Below are positions 10,089 through 21,354 of a stretch of DNA of 64,000 bases, in pieces. The translations under genes and the position numbers were made by a program. The first letter of the stretch is position 1. Each line of letters opens with the position of its first letter. The stretch is from Diadophis punctatus similis (Eukaryota > Chordata > Lepidosauria > Squamata > Dipsadidae). Below the pieces are notes generated by a model that was not told the DNA's origin, made no database searches, and worked only from the letters and a program-made list of their open reading frames with translations. The stretch spans positions 254,239,239 to 254,303,238 of the forward strand of contig JALIGW010000002.1 in assembly GCA_023053685.1 (NCBI GenBank), read 5' to 3'.

Positions 10089-10651
10089 GTGAGATAGATT
10101 CTTCTTTCATTCCACTTTAAAGAGTAATAATGGGGGGGAATCTAATTAACTGGTATACGGCTAATGTATTAATTGCTATAAATTCAGTGTTTGTTTGCAC
10201 TCCAAAATAAATACATTCTTCCACAAGTACAATCTGAAGAAAACCATACATGAGATGATAGGAATGCAAATGAAGACCCTATAAAGGCCGTGCAAATGTT
10301 AAATACAGAAGAAGATAAAATGGTGATATGACGGACACATCACAAGACATTTATGGATCCCTGCTGATTGCATCTCAGTAGTGGAGGAACCAATGAAATA
10401 TGGTATAAGGAAAACATTCAAGATCTCCAGGGTTCCTGTTGCTGAAAGACTTGGATTATTTCATAGGATTTTAGGAGTCAAGTGAATGAAAACAGTAGTA
10501 ACAATCATTAATATAAATAGTGCACTCTTTGCTAATAAGAAGAGATTTGGATTTCTGAAACCATATTTTAGATTATCAGGAGTTTGGAAGCAAAACAATA
10601 GCAAGTGTTGTCATGGAACTGAATCAGTCACCATGTTCTTCTCTTTACCAG

Positions 10652-11497
10652 GTCAGTTATTCTTTTGTTTCCCATCTTCTGGGGGATAAAACACGGTTCC
10701 CCTTTTTCTACACCATGGTCCCCAAAAAAGGAGTCCAATATCTGGGAATCCTCAAATTGCTCCTGCATTTCCAATGGACATCAGTTGGTCTCTTTGCTCC
10801 GGACACGGACAATGGGAAGCATTTCACAGCAATGATGGTTCCAGTGCTGTTCAAGAATGGGATTTGTGTTGTTTTCTCACAAACTGTTTCAGGCATGAAC
10901 ACAGAGCGTGTTAATATTGACATTAGCAAAGAAGAGAAGTGGAAAGAGGTCAATGCATTTATTTATTTTTCAGAAGCTGGTTTCTTTTTAGATGGAATAA
11001 TGGTAATAGAGAAAATAATTAAAATCTTGATATTGTTAAGAAAATCAACTGGCGTAGATTCTAGAACACCCACAGGAAAGGTTGTTATCACAACAGCTTT
11101 GTGGGACTTCAAAGTGGACTTGGTATACAGTGAAAATACAAATCAACACATTCTTGGTTTATTTTCTTTCCTCGTCCAGAAAAAGAAAAAGACAAAAGAT
11201 ATTGATTTCGTGCCTCTTTTTACTTCTCTGCATAACTTTGCACATAAAGCATTTCATTGCTTATACACCAAGCCCGCCTCTACTGTGAAAGGCTGGACAA
11301 GATGCACCAAGAAAGAAGGAGTGAAGACCCTTCCCCAAGAAGACATTGAAAAAACAGTGTCACTAGAGAGTACCTACATCTATGACACTGTCTGGGCCCT
11401 GGCAAAGTCCTTAGATGCAGCTTATTCTTCCCGATCCAAGAGGAGACTGAAAGGTGTTGGAGGAACAACAGTACAGCAAATTATCCAGCCATGGCAG
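10652..11497 (+). CDS. V2R gene 2, exon 3
   Basis: 846 bp, phase 0 at both ends, starting [20 protein letters not shown], the conserved V2R exon 3 opening, and ending IIQPWQ before GTATTC. It forms most of the ligand-binding domain (residues 170-451). Residues 248-342 (10886-11170) differ from gene 4 at 27 of 95 positions, against 8 of 187 in the rest of the exon. Confidence 0.95.
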
Positions 11498-12360
11498 GTA
11501 TTCCCTTTTCCATCACAATGGATTCCTACTGAAGATGTGGAATTCATAACTCATAGGCGATCCCAGAATCTTTAGAATATGTCAGTGGATTTATTTATTA
11601 ATATCTCCAAATACAATTTACAACACAGGGCTCATGGTCCTATGATAACCACGTATAAATGTCCATGAAATAGTAAACACTAGGCAATGCATGAGCTACT
11701 GGGTCCTTGTTTCAGAGATATTTTCCTACCAGATTCCCCAAAGCAATGGCATAGCTCTTAATCCATTCCCTTCACTGGAAAAGTTATTAAAAATTCATGG
11801 TGATATCCAGAGATGTATTGGCCTGAAAAATCGCTGATGTGCAACTGTATACCACCATTAAATCTCAGGAACTGACCACAAGAAATGTTTTAGGATATTT
11901 TATATTATGTCATAAAGTGTTTTATCAGATTGGTGGGTCATAAAATGTTTTATGATCATTTTTATCTTAAACTGTTTGATAAAATTTGGATTTTGGCCGC
12001 GTTCTGTGCATTAGCCCATTTGAAGTGCCTTGGTTCAATCATTTCACCCAGTTAAAGGTTACACATAGACAAACAGGAGAGTTTTAGAAGTATAGAGATC
12101 AATATAGGAGACTAAATGAACAATCTGTCTTAAGTCCGGCCTGTCATCATTAGCATCTATTTGCAATGTGGTTTAAAACAGTCTGCAGTGTCTTCTTAAA
12201 GGCCTGTTTGTTAGACGCACCCTCCATATGAGGCAAAATACGTTCAGACGTGTGAGATGATTGAAAGAATGAATTCATTCTGCCCTGTTCAGCACATTTC
12301 AGATGTGGGACTGGCATCTACTCTTTGAAGAGAGACATGGGATCATTGGAACTATGTTTG
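11498..12360 (+). other. Intron 3 of gene 2, first part
   Basis: I see no gene, repeat or regulatory motif I can name in this stretch. It is conserved at near identity in genes 3 and 4 (28646-29468 and 49601-50470). Confidence 0.6.
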
Positions 12361-12600
12361 AATAGAATAGAATAGAATAACAGAGTTGGAAGGGACCTTG
12401 GAGGTCTTCTAGTCCAACCTCCTGCTTAGGCAGGAAATCCTACACCACTTCAGACAAATGGTTATCCAACATCTTCTTAAAAACTTCCAGTGTTGGAGCA
12501 TTCACAACTTCTGGAGGCAAGCTGTTCCACTGATTAATTGTTCTAACTGTCAGGAAATTTCTCCTTAGTTCTAAGTTGGTTCTCTCCTTCATTATTTTCT
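12361..12600 (-). repeat. CR1-type LINE 3' fragment in intron 3, gene 2
   Basis: Starts with AATAGAATAGAATAACAGAG and continues through GTCTTCTAGTCCAACCTCCT, the reverse complement of a CR1 3' end with its ATTCT tail. It is followed by a TTCCATTAG-type imperfect minisatellite (12605-12700) whose copy number differs in genes 3 and 4. Confidence 0.75.
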
Positions 12601-12900
12601 CTCTTGATTAGTTTCCACTAGTTCCATTGGTTTCCATTAGTTCCATTAGTTTCCATTGGTTCCATTAGTTTCCATTAGTTCCATTAGTTTCCATCAGTTT
12701 GGAGAAGCCTGTGGATCTCATTTCTGAAGACCTAAGAGACCACTAAATTTGTAAGAGATGAAACTAGTTCAAAATATACAATTCTTATCATCCTTAAACA
12801 ATGTTAAGTAAAAGCAACAATTTCAGAGTTTATAGGCTTGATCAGTAGACATTCGGTGTCCATCTTTACTAAAGGCAGATTCTGTTCTCTGCTGTTCCAG

Positions 12901-13128
12901 TTTCACCCTTTTTTGCAAGACTCTCAGTTTTACAACACTTCCATCGATGGAGTATATTTGGATGAGAATGGTGAACTAGCAGCTGATTTGGACATTGTGA
13001 ATTGGGTGAAGTTTTCCAATAAGTCTGTTGTCAGTGTGAAATTTGGAAGCATAGCAAGGCAAGATTCCTCGGAGCCCCAATTCAGGATTGACAACGAGCC
13101 TATAATATGGCCCAAATGGCTCAACCAG
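12901..13128 (+). CDS. V2R gene 2, exon 4
   Basis: 228 bp after GTTCCAG, in phase, encoding [20 protein letters not shown] to KWLNQ. It closes the ligand-binding domain. NTS and NKS are possible glycosylation sites. The donor is GTGAGG. The frame stays open past the donor, which is not coding. Confidence 0.95.
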
Positions 13129-13351
13129 GTGAGGAAAAGAAGTCATTCCATGTCACTTCCTTTCTCCTACAATATAAATACTGGAAGATTCTCTCTGTGG
13201 TCCTCTAGATCTTCTGATCCTTTCTCAGTATCGTTGTCTTGATGGGCTTTGAGATACTGTACAATACTGAAAAGTAGTTCAGAATCAGAAGATGTGGAGA
13301 GACCTGGCCCATAGAACCACCAAGAATCGAACACCACTGTTGTGTGGATAC

Positions 13352-13357
13352 CATCAA

Positions 13358-13431
<74 letters not shown>

Positions 13432-13441
13432 CCATCATCAC
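13352..13441. repeat. (CAT)n microsatellite in intron 4, gene 2
   Basis: About 29 CAT/ATC units. The same locus is shorter in gene 3 (30423-30490) and only about six units in gene 4 (51713-51731). Confidence 0.95.
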
Positions 13442-13554
13442 AATATTGATAAAAGAGAATGTTTGTAGTTCAGGGCTGAAGTTTTTTTATTTATTTATTA
13501 ATTTATTTATTTATTAAGATTATTTTCCATCATCTCGTTTCAAAATGACTCAAA

Positions 13555-13785
13555 ATAGCAATAGCACTTAGACATATATACCGCTTCATAGTGCTTTACA
13601 GCCCTCTCTAAGTGGTTTACAGAGTTCAGCATATTGCCCCCAACAATATGGGTCCTCATTTTACCGACCTCGGAAGGATGGAAGGCTGAATCAACCTTGA
13701 GCCGGTGAGATTTGAACAGCTGAACTGCTGAACTAGCAGTAGCCTGCAGTGCTGCCTTTAACCACTGCGCCACCTCGGCTCTTAT
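13555..13785 (-). mobile_element. tRNA-derived squamate SINE
   Basis: The reverse complement begins GAGCCGAGGTGGCGCAGTGG (A-box-like head), contains a TTCAAATCTCACCGG B-box-like stretch and ends ATATAAGTCTAAGTGCTATT. This is the squamate SINE type whose tail resembles the Bov-B LINE. It is full length and specific to gene 2. Confidence 0.8.
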
Positions 13786-13786
13786 A

Positions 13787-13932
13787 TAGTGGTCTATATA
13801 CCACTTCACAGTGCTTTACAGCCCTTTCTAAGCTATTTACAGAGTCACCATATGGCCCCCAACAACCTGGGTCCTCATTTTACCCCCTTCAGAAGGATGG
13901 AAGGCTGAGTCAATCTTGAGCCAATCAGACCA
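13787..13932 (-). mobile_element. Partial SINE, gene 2 intron 4
   Basis: The 3' part of the same SINE family without its tRNA-like head. Orthologous remnants are at 30598-30755 and 51838-51995, so this copy is old. Confidence 0.65.
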
Positions 13933-13950
13933 CTTTTCTCATTTTGAAAC

Positions 13951-14204
13951 GAACCGAGGTGGTGCAGTGGTTAAATGCAGCTACTGCCAGCTACTCCAGC
14001 TGGCTACTAGTTCAGCAGGTCAGCTGCTCAAATCTCACCAGACTCACCAGGTTCAAGGTTGACTCAGCCTTCCATCCTTCTGAGGTCGGTAAAATGAGGA
14101 TCCAGATTGTTGGGGGCAATATGCTGAACTCTGTAAACCGCTTAGAGAGGGCTGTAAAGCATTATGAAGCGGTATATAAGTCTAAGTGCTATTGCTAAGT
14201 GCTA
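13951..14204 (+). mobile_element. Full-length SINE inserted in intron 4, gene 2
   Basis: Begins GAACCGAGGTGGTGCAGTGG and ends CTAAGTGCTA. The flanks TTGAAAC before and after are a short target duplication. Genes 3 and 4 have the uninterrupted TTTTGAAACAACTC. Confidence 0.85.
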
Positions 14205-14414
14205 TTGAAACAACTCAAAATGCGGGGTCCTTGGTGCTCTGAGAACTTGATTGTTTTCTTGCAGAGATTTCACTGCTCAAACTAGATAACATCATCAATG
14301 CCGCTGTACAATGCAATACATGCCATGGATATGGCAGTTTTCAACATGTGAATGGTACAAATAAATATATTTCTGGAAGTCTATATTCTAGGTCTAAGTC
14401 TATATTCTATATTC

Positions 14415-14525
14415 TGAGGACCCAGATTGTTAGGGGCAATATGCTGAACTCTGTAAACCGCTTAGAGAGGGCTGTAAAGCACTATGAAGCGGTATATAAG
14501 AAAAGTGCTATTGCTATAGTGCTAT
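14415..14525 (+). mobile_element. 5'-truncated SINE, gene 2 intron 4
   Basis: Matches the last ~110 bp of the SINE (GAGGACCCAGATTGTTAGGG to GCTATTGCTA) and sits in a TCTATATTC-duplicated target. Absent from genes 3 and 4. Confidence 0.75.
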
Positions 14526-14614
14526 TATTCTATTACATTTTTACCACTCACCCTCAGCAACAGCCCTATTCCCAATTAGTAAAGGCACTCTATTTTTCTT
14601 GCTTTGCTGCTTAG

Positions 14615-14741
14615 AGCCTGCCGCCCTCCAGATGCGTGGAAAGATGCCGTCCTGGGTTCCTCAAAGTGATTCAGAGAGGACGGCCTATTTGCTGCTATGA
14701 CTGCATTCCTTGTGCAAAGGGAGCCATCTCCATTCAGGAAG
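14615..14741 (+). CDS. V2R gene 2, exon 5
   Basis: 127 bp after GCTGCTTAG and before GTGAGT, phase 0 in and phase 1 out. It encodes [20 protein letters not shown] followed by ICCYDCIPC, six of the nine linker cysteines. It joins exon 6 through a split Asp codon. Too short to stand out as an open frame, it is placed by homology and phase. Confidence 0.95.
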
Positions 14742-14788
14742 GTGAGTGGCTCAGGAACTAGAACAGGCTGTAGAAAATGATTGCAAAT

Positions 14789-15196
14789 CAGTGGTGGGAT
14801 TCAAATAATTCGCCCAGGGTCAGGTTGGCTGTTGTGGGAGGCATAAACCATCCCTCTTCACCAGCTCCACTGTACATGCGGGACAATTCCCCTGCAATGG
14901 CCAACCTGACCCTGGGTGAACCAGTTGTTTAAATCCTCCCCCGCCACTATCAAAGTGGATCCTGGGCACTGCGCTGCAATGGAGAAATGGGAAATGGAGC
15001 GGCCAGCATGAGGGAAGGAAGAGGAGCAGGGAGAAGAAAGAGGGAAAGTAGCCTCCTTCTTTCCTTGCGCCGGCCGCTCAGTTGCCCGTTTCTCCATTGC
15101 CGCGCAGCACCCAGAATTCACTTTGATAGCCCGGGGGTGGGTAATTTAACAACCAGTTCGCCCGAACCACTGCGAACCAACTGAATCCCACCACTG
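14789..15196. mobile_element. Fold-back hAT-like MITE in intron 5, gene 2
   Basis: Ends are CAGTGGTGGGATTC and GAATCCCACCACTG, an exact 14-bp inverted pair. Long internal inverted repeats are visible: CCAGGGTCAGGTTGGC against GCCAACCTGACCCTGG, and CAATGGAGAAATGGG against its complement near 15080. A clean 8-bp target duplication is not visible. Copies are at 31214-31625 and 52449-52857. Confidence 0.75.
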
Positions 15197-15341
15197 TATG
15201 CAAAACGTTTGGAAAGTATGTTCTGTATTCACACTTATTTCAAATCGAGTAAGAAGAAATGATACAGGAAGACAATCTGGGACTTTTTCTGACATGGCAG
15301 CAGATCAGTAATCTATGTGCAACTATTGCCCCTAAAGTGGT

Positions 15342-15863
15342 ATGAAAACTCTTGTTTCAGGGTCATATTGGGTCTGGGCAACTGGCTCCAAAAATAAGTT
15401 TCAGGACACCACTGAAGGGCAAGAGAGCATGAATGTTGCTTGTGTCTTCAGCTCATTCAAGGCAGTCATGAATTTCTCACGGTCTGATGGCTACCAACAC
15501 ATGCCCACTGCCATGAACTCATGCAAGAGCAGCTTTTTCATCACCTCCAGGAGCCTGGAAAAAAGGGGTGTTAATTGCTGTCATGGTCTTCAAAAATATT
15601 GCTATAAAAATGGCATTGTCCAGACACCTTTAACAGCACAGTTCATGACCTGCAAGAATTCTACCTGCACATTTCTGAATGGTTGCAGGAGCTCCATTAC
15701 AACTGAAAGCCATTTTACTGAACTAGAACAGCCCTTGAAATTTAGCAAACACTCTTTTAATTTTAGAGGTATCCTCAGAAAGTATCTAACAACAGTCCAC
15801 ACTCAAGTCCAGAGAGATATATCTCTTCCTGGCATAGGGCAAGTATCAAACATAGTAACATAA
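15342..15863. other. Unidentified conserved segment with decayed coding signal
   Basis: The + strand has a long open frame, but the minus strand looks more protein-like: [20 protein letters not shown], then a TAG, then [20 protein letters not shown], with further open sequence at 15602-15802. I do not recognise the protein. It may be an old minus-strand retrocopy. Copies are at 31772-32470 (interrupted by a SINE) and 53000-53470. Confidence 0.35.
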
Positions 15864-15989
15864 CTGCTTCCCTCCTCGTGAGAAAATTGCTCTACTAGGT
15901 TGTTTGGTCCTGAGATTTCACAATTGAAATACTGAAGGCTGTTTTTGAGCCATGGACCCTAAAGCTAATTTTAAGATTGTCTGTCTCTA

Positions 15990-16254
15990 TAGATGGACTG
16001 TATTTCAAAGATGTCATGGAAGGTGGACAAGTTTTATCAGAACAGACTGAGACTGATATGAAAATGTATTTAAAAATGACAAGCTATGAGAAAGATTTAA
16101 AAAGATGCTACATTGGTCATACAAAAGAAATAACAATCCAATAGGGAGACCTGGATAATCTCCCTATATTTGATTTACAAAAGAGGCTTGTTAAAGCTCT
16201 GAAGAATTTTGTGAGAAGAGACAAAGAAAAAATGGGTGGGGGAATCAACTTTTA
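15990..16254 (+). other. Unidentified conserved segment, copy 2 (interrupted)
   Basis: Same as 204-468, including the in-frame TAG (about 16143). Not assignable to a family from the sequence. Confidence 0.35.
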
Positions 16255-16399
16255 GGATATTATTTCAAGGAACTAAAAATCAAGATTGTTAAAAGGAAAA
16301 ACAGAAATGTAACATTGTTTTATTTGATCCAGGTTAAAATAGATAGCTATGGGAAGAAGAGATCATTTTTTGTAGTTTAAGACAAGGTGACAAGTTACT

Positions 16400-16652
16400 A
16401 AAATTGTTCATACTTGTGATGAAGGGGGAGATAGAGATAGAGATGATATGATATGATATGATATCATATCATATCATATCATATCATATCATATCTCATA
16501 TCATATCATATCATATCATATCACATATCATATCACATATCATATCATATCATATCATATCATATCATATCATATCATATCATATCATATCATATCATAT
16601 CATATCATATCATATCTCTATCTCCCCCTTCATCACAAGTATGAACAATTTT
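16400..16652. repeat. Pentanucleotide repeat within an inverted repeat (unit 2)
   Basis: Same arrangement as 614-849: the left arm at 16400-16444 and its reverse complement at 16614-16652 flank a GATAT-to-ATATC run. The repeat number and interruptions differ from unit 1. Confidence 0.85.
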
Positions 16653-16719
16653 GAACATACAGGTCTCAGAGAAAGACGGCATGAAAATTAGTACATCTGT
16701 TTGTCAAAGTACAGCAAAG

Positions 16720-17095
16720 AATAGAATAGAATTCTTTATTGGCCAAGTGTGATTGGACACACAAGGAATTTGTCTTTGGTGCATATGCTCTCAGTGTACA
16801 TAAAAGAAAATATACATTTGTCAAAAATCATGAGGTACAACACACAATGATTGACATAGGGTACAAACAAGCAATCAGGAAACAATCAATATTAATATAA
16901 ATCGTAAGGGTACAAGCAACAAGTTACAGTCATACAGTCATAAGTGGGAGGAGATGGGTGATAGGAATGATGAGAAGACTAATAATAATAGTAATGCAGC
17001 CTGAGTGAATAGTTTGACAGTGGTGAGGGAATTATTTGTTTAGCAGAGTGATGGCATTTGGGGGAAAACTGTTCTTGTGTCTAGTTGTCTTGCTG
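16720..17095 (-). repeat. Interspersed LINE-like 3' end with ATTCT tail, copy 2
   Basis: Equivalent of 917-1291, with a few substitutions. Confidence 0.6.
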
Positions 17096-17269
17096 TGAAA
17101 TTCAAAACATGTTTATTGTTTTTCAATCAAGATCTCTTGTGGAACCAATTGAGAAAGACAATCACCAAAGGACTTTTCGATTAAGACTAGAAATGCTATT
17201 GAACCATTGTTGTACTTTTTTTTTGGACAAGTGGCATTATTGAAGCAAGTTAATAAATAGGGACTGAAG

Positions 17270-17426
17270 CAGTAGTGGGTTCTAAAACCCTTTACTACCG
17301 GTTCGCTACTAAAACCCTTTACTACTGGTTCGATACTACCGCATCTCAGGCGGGTGGCCGGAGCGCTCCCGCCGCCAGCGCTACTGGTTCTTAGAACCGG
17401 GCTGAACCGGCAGCAACCCACTGCTG
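17270..17426. mobile_element. 157-bp hAT-type MITE (unit 2)
   Basis: Same insertion as 1467-1623, here with an exact 8-bp duplication GACTGAAG on both sides (17262-17269 and 17427-17434). Confidence 0.9.
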
Positions 17427-17925
17427 GACTGAAGGAATACTTGTCACGGATGTATACCTGTGAATATTCTGCCTTGGCAGAGTTTGGCATATCATTTCAC
17501 GCCCCTCATAACTAAGTGGTTCTGGTGGATTTTGCAGTTTCATTGGGAACAATTGAATAATTGATAAATTTGAGCCAGAATAATCATTTAGAGTTGGGAA
17601 ACACTGAAGTAATCATTTTAACCTATTGAAACAAGCTTGAATATAATTCAGATGATGATTGCTTTTTTTAAAAGAACAGTGTGAAGGAGAATCTTTAAAA
17701 TGTGGACCAGCAGTTACTGGCATAGTGCAAATTTATATCAATACAATCTTCTCTTTTTCACTCCCTACACTATCTCCTTATGTGTGATTTCACAATGTAT
17801 AATTTATTTTTAGTGGTCTTGTTATTTTACCCATTACAGTACTTTCTGTGGTCGAACAGGACTTCCTGTTACTACACTATGGGATTGCTAAAGATAAATA
17901 AGGGAGATCTTCTCCTTCATTACAG

Positions 17926-18817
17926 ATGCAGTCTATTGCACCAGATGTTTGGAAGATCAGCATCCAAATGAACACCGAGATCACTGTCTGCCAAAGTTTA
18001 TAACCTTCTTGTCATATGGAGAATATTTGGGGATCATCCTGGTTTCCTGTGCTCTATTTTTGTCATTCATCACAGCCTTTGTGTTAGCAATTTTCATTAA
18101 ATACCACGAAACTCCAATAGTCAAAGCCAACAACCGGGATCTCTCCTACATTCTACTCACATCACTCCTCCTTTCCTTTCTCACTAGCTTTCTCTTCATT
18201 GGCCAGCCAAGGAAAGCTACCTGTCTTCTCCGACAATCAGCTTTCATTATAATTTTCTCAGTGGCTGTTTCTTCCCTCTTAGCCAAAATCATCACAGTGG
18301 TGCTGGCCTTCTTGGCAACAAAGCCAGGGAACAGTGTGAGGAGATGGCTCGGGAAGACGTTGTTCTTCTTTTCTCTGCTGTCCAAGTTCTGATTTGCTCC
18401 ATCTGGCTGGGAATCTTTCCTCCTTTCCCTGACACAGACCAGCACTCACACCCTGAAGAGATTATCCTGCAATGCAATGAAGGATCTGTTGTCATGTTTT
18501 ACTCCGCCCTAGGTTATATGGGTTTCCTTGCTGTCATCTGCTTCACAGTGGCTTTCCTGGCCCGCAGGCTACCTGGGGCCTTCAACGAAGCCAAGCTGAT
18601 CACCTTCAGCATGCTGGTTTTCTGCAGTGTTTGGGTCTCCTTTGTGCCCACCTACCTGAGCACCAAGGGCAAATACATGGTGGCTGTGCAGATCTTCTCC
18701 ATCTTGGCATCCAGTGCTGGCTTGTTGGGCTGCATCTTTTCCCCCAAGAGCTATATTATTTTGCTGAAGCCTGAGCTGAATACAAAGGAGCAGCTAACCA
18801 CAAAAATGAAAGAATAG
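17926..18817 (+). pseudogene. V2R gene 2, exon 6 (frameshifted 7TM exon)
   Basis: 892 bp against 905 bp in the intact copies. The missing 13 bp (GGCAATGCTCTTG in the other genes) lie between two TTG triplets, which suggests slippage or end-joining at microhomology. The reading frame breaks after residue about 715 (RRWLGKTL) and stops nine codons on. Downstream sequence is still open in the shifted frame to KMKE and TAG. Confidence 0.95.
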
Positions 18818-19195
18818 ATTTCATTCTTTTAGAACTGTCTTTCCAAGGCATCACCTAGCAAGACAAAACCATACTCTCCATTGGTCTCCGATTCGATCAC
18901 CATTTCTCCAGAATTTGATTTCTGCTTGTGTTATAGATGTACATCCATTTATTGGATTTACCATATTTTTTCTTTAAGGAATACCCACATTTTAAAAACA
19001 ATTTATAGGAGGCAGGTTTTTGTGGGGAAAATCCTCCCCTCAAAAGAAAACCAAAGCATTTAGAGACATAAGCAAGAATTGATTTGTGATTGCAATCACT
19101 TACAGTGATCCTTGGACTTTTCAGGTTGTAAGAGAGAACCCTAGCAGAATAACTCCCTTGTTACATACTTTCAGTGGATATATTTGAAACAGAAA

Positions 19196-19201
19196 AATAA
19201 A
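19196..19201 (+). promoter_or_regulatory. Putative polyadenylation signal, gene 2
   Basis: AATAAA in the same context as at 3413. Confidence 0.4.
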
Positions 19202-19442
19202 CAACCCAATACAATTATATTGTGACCCTTCGTCTGGAATGCTTTGATAAGCTATTGCACTGAGCTGATTTTTCACACTTGCGTTATCCTTTCTGATGTT
19301 ACTGACATGTTTATATCACAATCTTTTGTTACCCCATCCATTTTTCTTCCCTAGAAAGACAGCTATGTTTATGTTAACTGTCTCTGCACAAAGGTCACAG
19401 CATTAGCTTCTAGGTTAAACAAATATGAAGCAGTCTCTAAGC

Positions 19443-19578
19443 CAGTGTTTCCCAACCTTGGCAAGTTGAAGATGTCTGGACTTCAACTCCCAGAATTCCC
19501 CAGGCAGCATTCGCTGGCTGGGGAATTCTAAGAATTGAAGTCCAGGCATCTTCAACTTGCCAAGGTTGGGAAACACTG
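19443..19578. mobile_element. 136-bp hairpin hAT-type MITE (unit 2)
   Basis: Same insertion as 3660-3795, flanked by CTCTAAGC at 19435-19442 and 19579-19586. Confidence 0.9.
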
Positions 19579-20181
19579 CTCTAAGCTCCCCATCCGTTAT
19601 ATCTGTCAGTGGGCCTGACTTTTATTTTGCAGCTGCTTGCAGTTCTTTCTTTTTAAAAGAATAAATAAATTTGATTAAGAGTGTTTACATGAATCAAAGA
19701 TAAATACAAAAATATATAAACAAAAGACAGAGAAAAATGAAAAGGAGAAAATAAAAAGTGCAGAAAACAATACAGTTAAAGAAAAGGCAGGAAAAAGAGA
19801 TAAAAGGTTATGTCTGCTTTTCTTTACAGCAGTTACAAACTAAACTTATTATCGTGCCTCCCTCCTTAATATTACAACCCTTCATTCAGTCCCCTTTCAA
19901 TCATCAAACCCAGAAATCATTTCACTTTTTTCCATTTTCAGCAAAAAGATCATAAAATGTTTCCCCTCTTCTAGTTTTCCAGAAGAATGTTAAGACTTGT
20001 CTCTGCCAATTATTGTCTAAGAATGTTACTCAATCCAAGAGATGGCTGGGGGCTTGAGGGTGTTCTCTTCTCCTTTTTAACTTTTTTAAACTTTTGATTT
20101 TCATTCTTAGCCCTTAAATTTTAGCAGTGTTCTGAATTCTGTATATGCTTTTAATCATTTGTTTATGTTGTTTTTATATGT

Positions 20182-20325
20182 TACATGGTGGCCGTGCAGA
20201 TCTTCTCCATCTTGGCCGCCAGTGCTGGCCTGCTGGGCTGCATCTTTTTCCCCAAGAGCTATATTATTTTGCTGAGTCCTGAGCTGAATACAAAGGAGCA
20301 GCTAACCACACAGATCAAAGTGTAG
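20182..20325 (+). pseudogene. Fossil of V2R exon 6 tail (unit 2)
   Basis: Last 48 codons of a 7TM exon, open here through [20 protein letters not shown] to TAG, unlike the stop-bearing unit 1 copy. No acceptor site or upstream exon sequence accompanies it. Confidence 0.9.
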
Positions 20326-21175
20326 CTCTCATTGTGTTTCCAAGGCCATGCCCAAAACAAATAATTGCTCTTTCCTCTCATCCTCTGAACACTCCAGGGT
20401 TTTGCATCAAGATAATTATGGATGCTTCTAAGGAAATAATGTAGCATGCATGAAAAGAGTTACATAGGACTTTATATATGGATCTGTCAACATATGAAAT
20501 GAATAGGTTTTTTTCTTTTTCTTTTATTCTTTGTTCCCTGATAACTCTGTGCATTGTTCATTTGTGTTCTCTTCTTAACAATTTTTAAACTTGCGCTTAA
20601 TAAAAGCAAACAGAATATAAAAACTCATATTGTTTGCCTGAGTTATGAGGGTGACCTGGTTACATCTGCTCCTGCTCCTAAAAGCTAGAATAGGCAGTGG
20701 CTCCTGGATGCAGTGATAGCCATCCATCTCACAAATAAGGACTGGATTGGGTTGAAACAGACCAGAGAAACCCAATATATAACCTTGAAGCTCATTTAAG
20801 TCATAATCAATAGTGATTTTGCACAATTGATTGCATGCCAATTGCAGCCTTTCCAAGATCAAGCAGCATTACACACAGTCACTTCTGCTTAGGTCACCTT
20901 CTAGAAGGGTGCTGCAATGCACTTCAAGGGGCTGTCACATTTCTTTGAATGTATTCCTACATTAGTACACAATGGACTCCCAATAGATAAGAGGTGAAGT
21001 TCTGCTGGTTGTCACCGAGAAAGTTCTTCATAGCATTGGCCAGATATTTGTGGACCATCTTTCTCCAACTATCTCTAATGACACTCAGTTAGATACTTCT
21101 ACCCTGGGACAGCCAAGTGATGCTGTGGATGACCTGGATGATCTGGTTTCAGCTCAACATTAGCAAGACAGAATA

Positions 21176-21354
21176 GCAGATTAATAGAGTTGGAAGGGAT
21201 CTTGGATGTCTTCTAGTCCAACCTCCTACTCAAGCAGGAGAACAATACTATTTCAGACAAATGACTGTTCAATCTCTTCTTAAAAACCACCAGTGAGGGA
21301 GCACAAACAACTTCTGGAGGCAAACCCTTCTACTGGTTAATTGTTCTAAATGTC
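21176..21354 (-). repeat. CR1-type LINE 3' fragment
   Basis: Equivalent of 5393-5571. Confidence 0.6.

Noticed and set aside
13951..14000. tRNA gene suggested by A-box and B-box-like sequence
   Set aside because: It is the head of a SINE with a long tail and target duplication, with no cloverleaf expected of a functional tRNA.
15342..15863. 173-residue + strand frame as an extra V2R exon
   Set aside because: Exon 5 already joins exon 6 in phase, the segment has no V2R motif, and the frame is broken in units 3 and 4.
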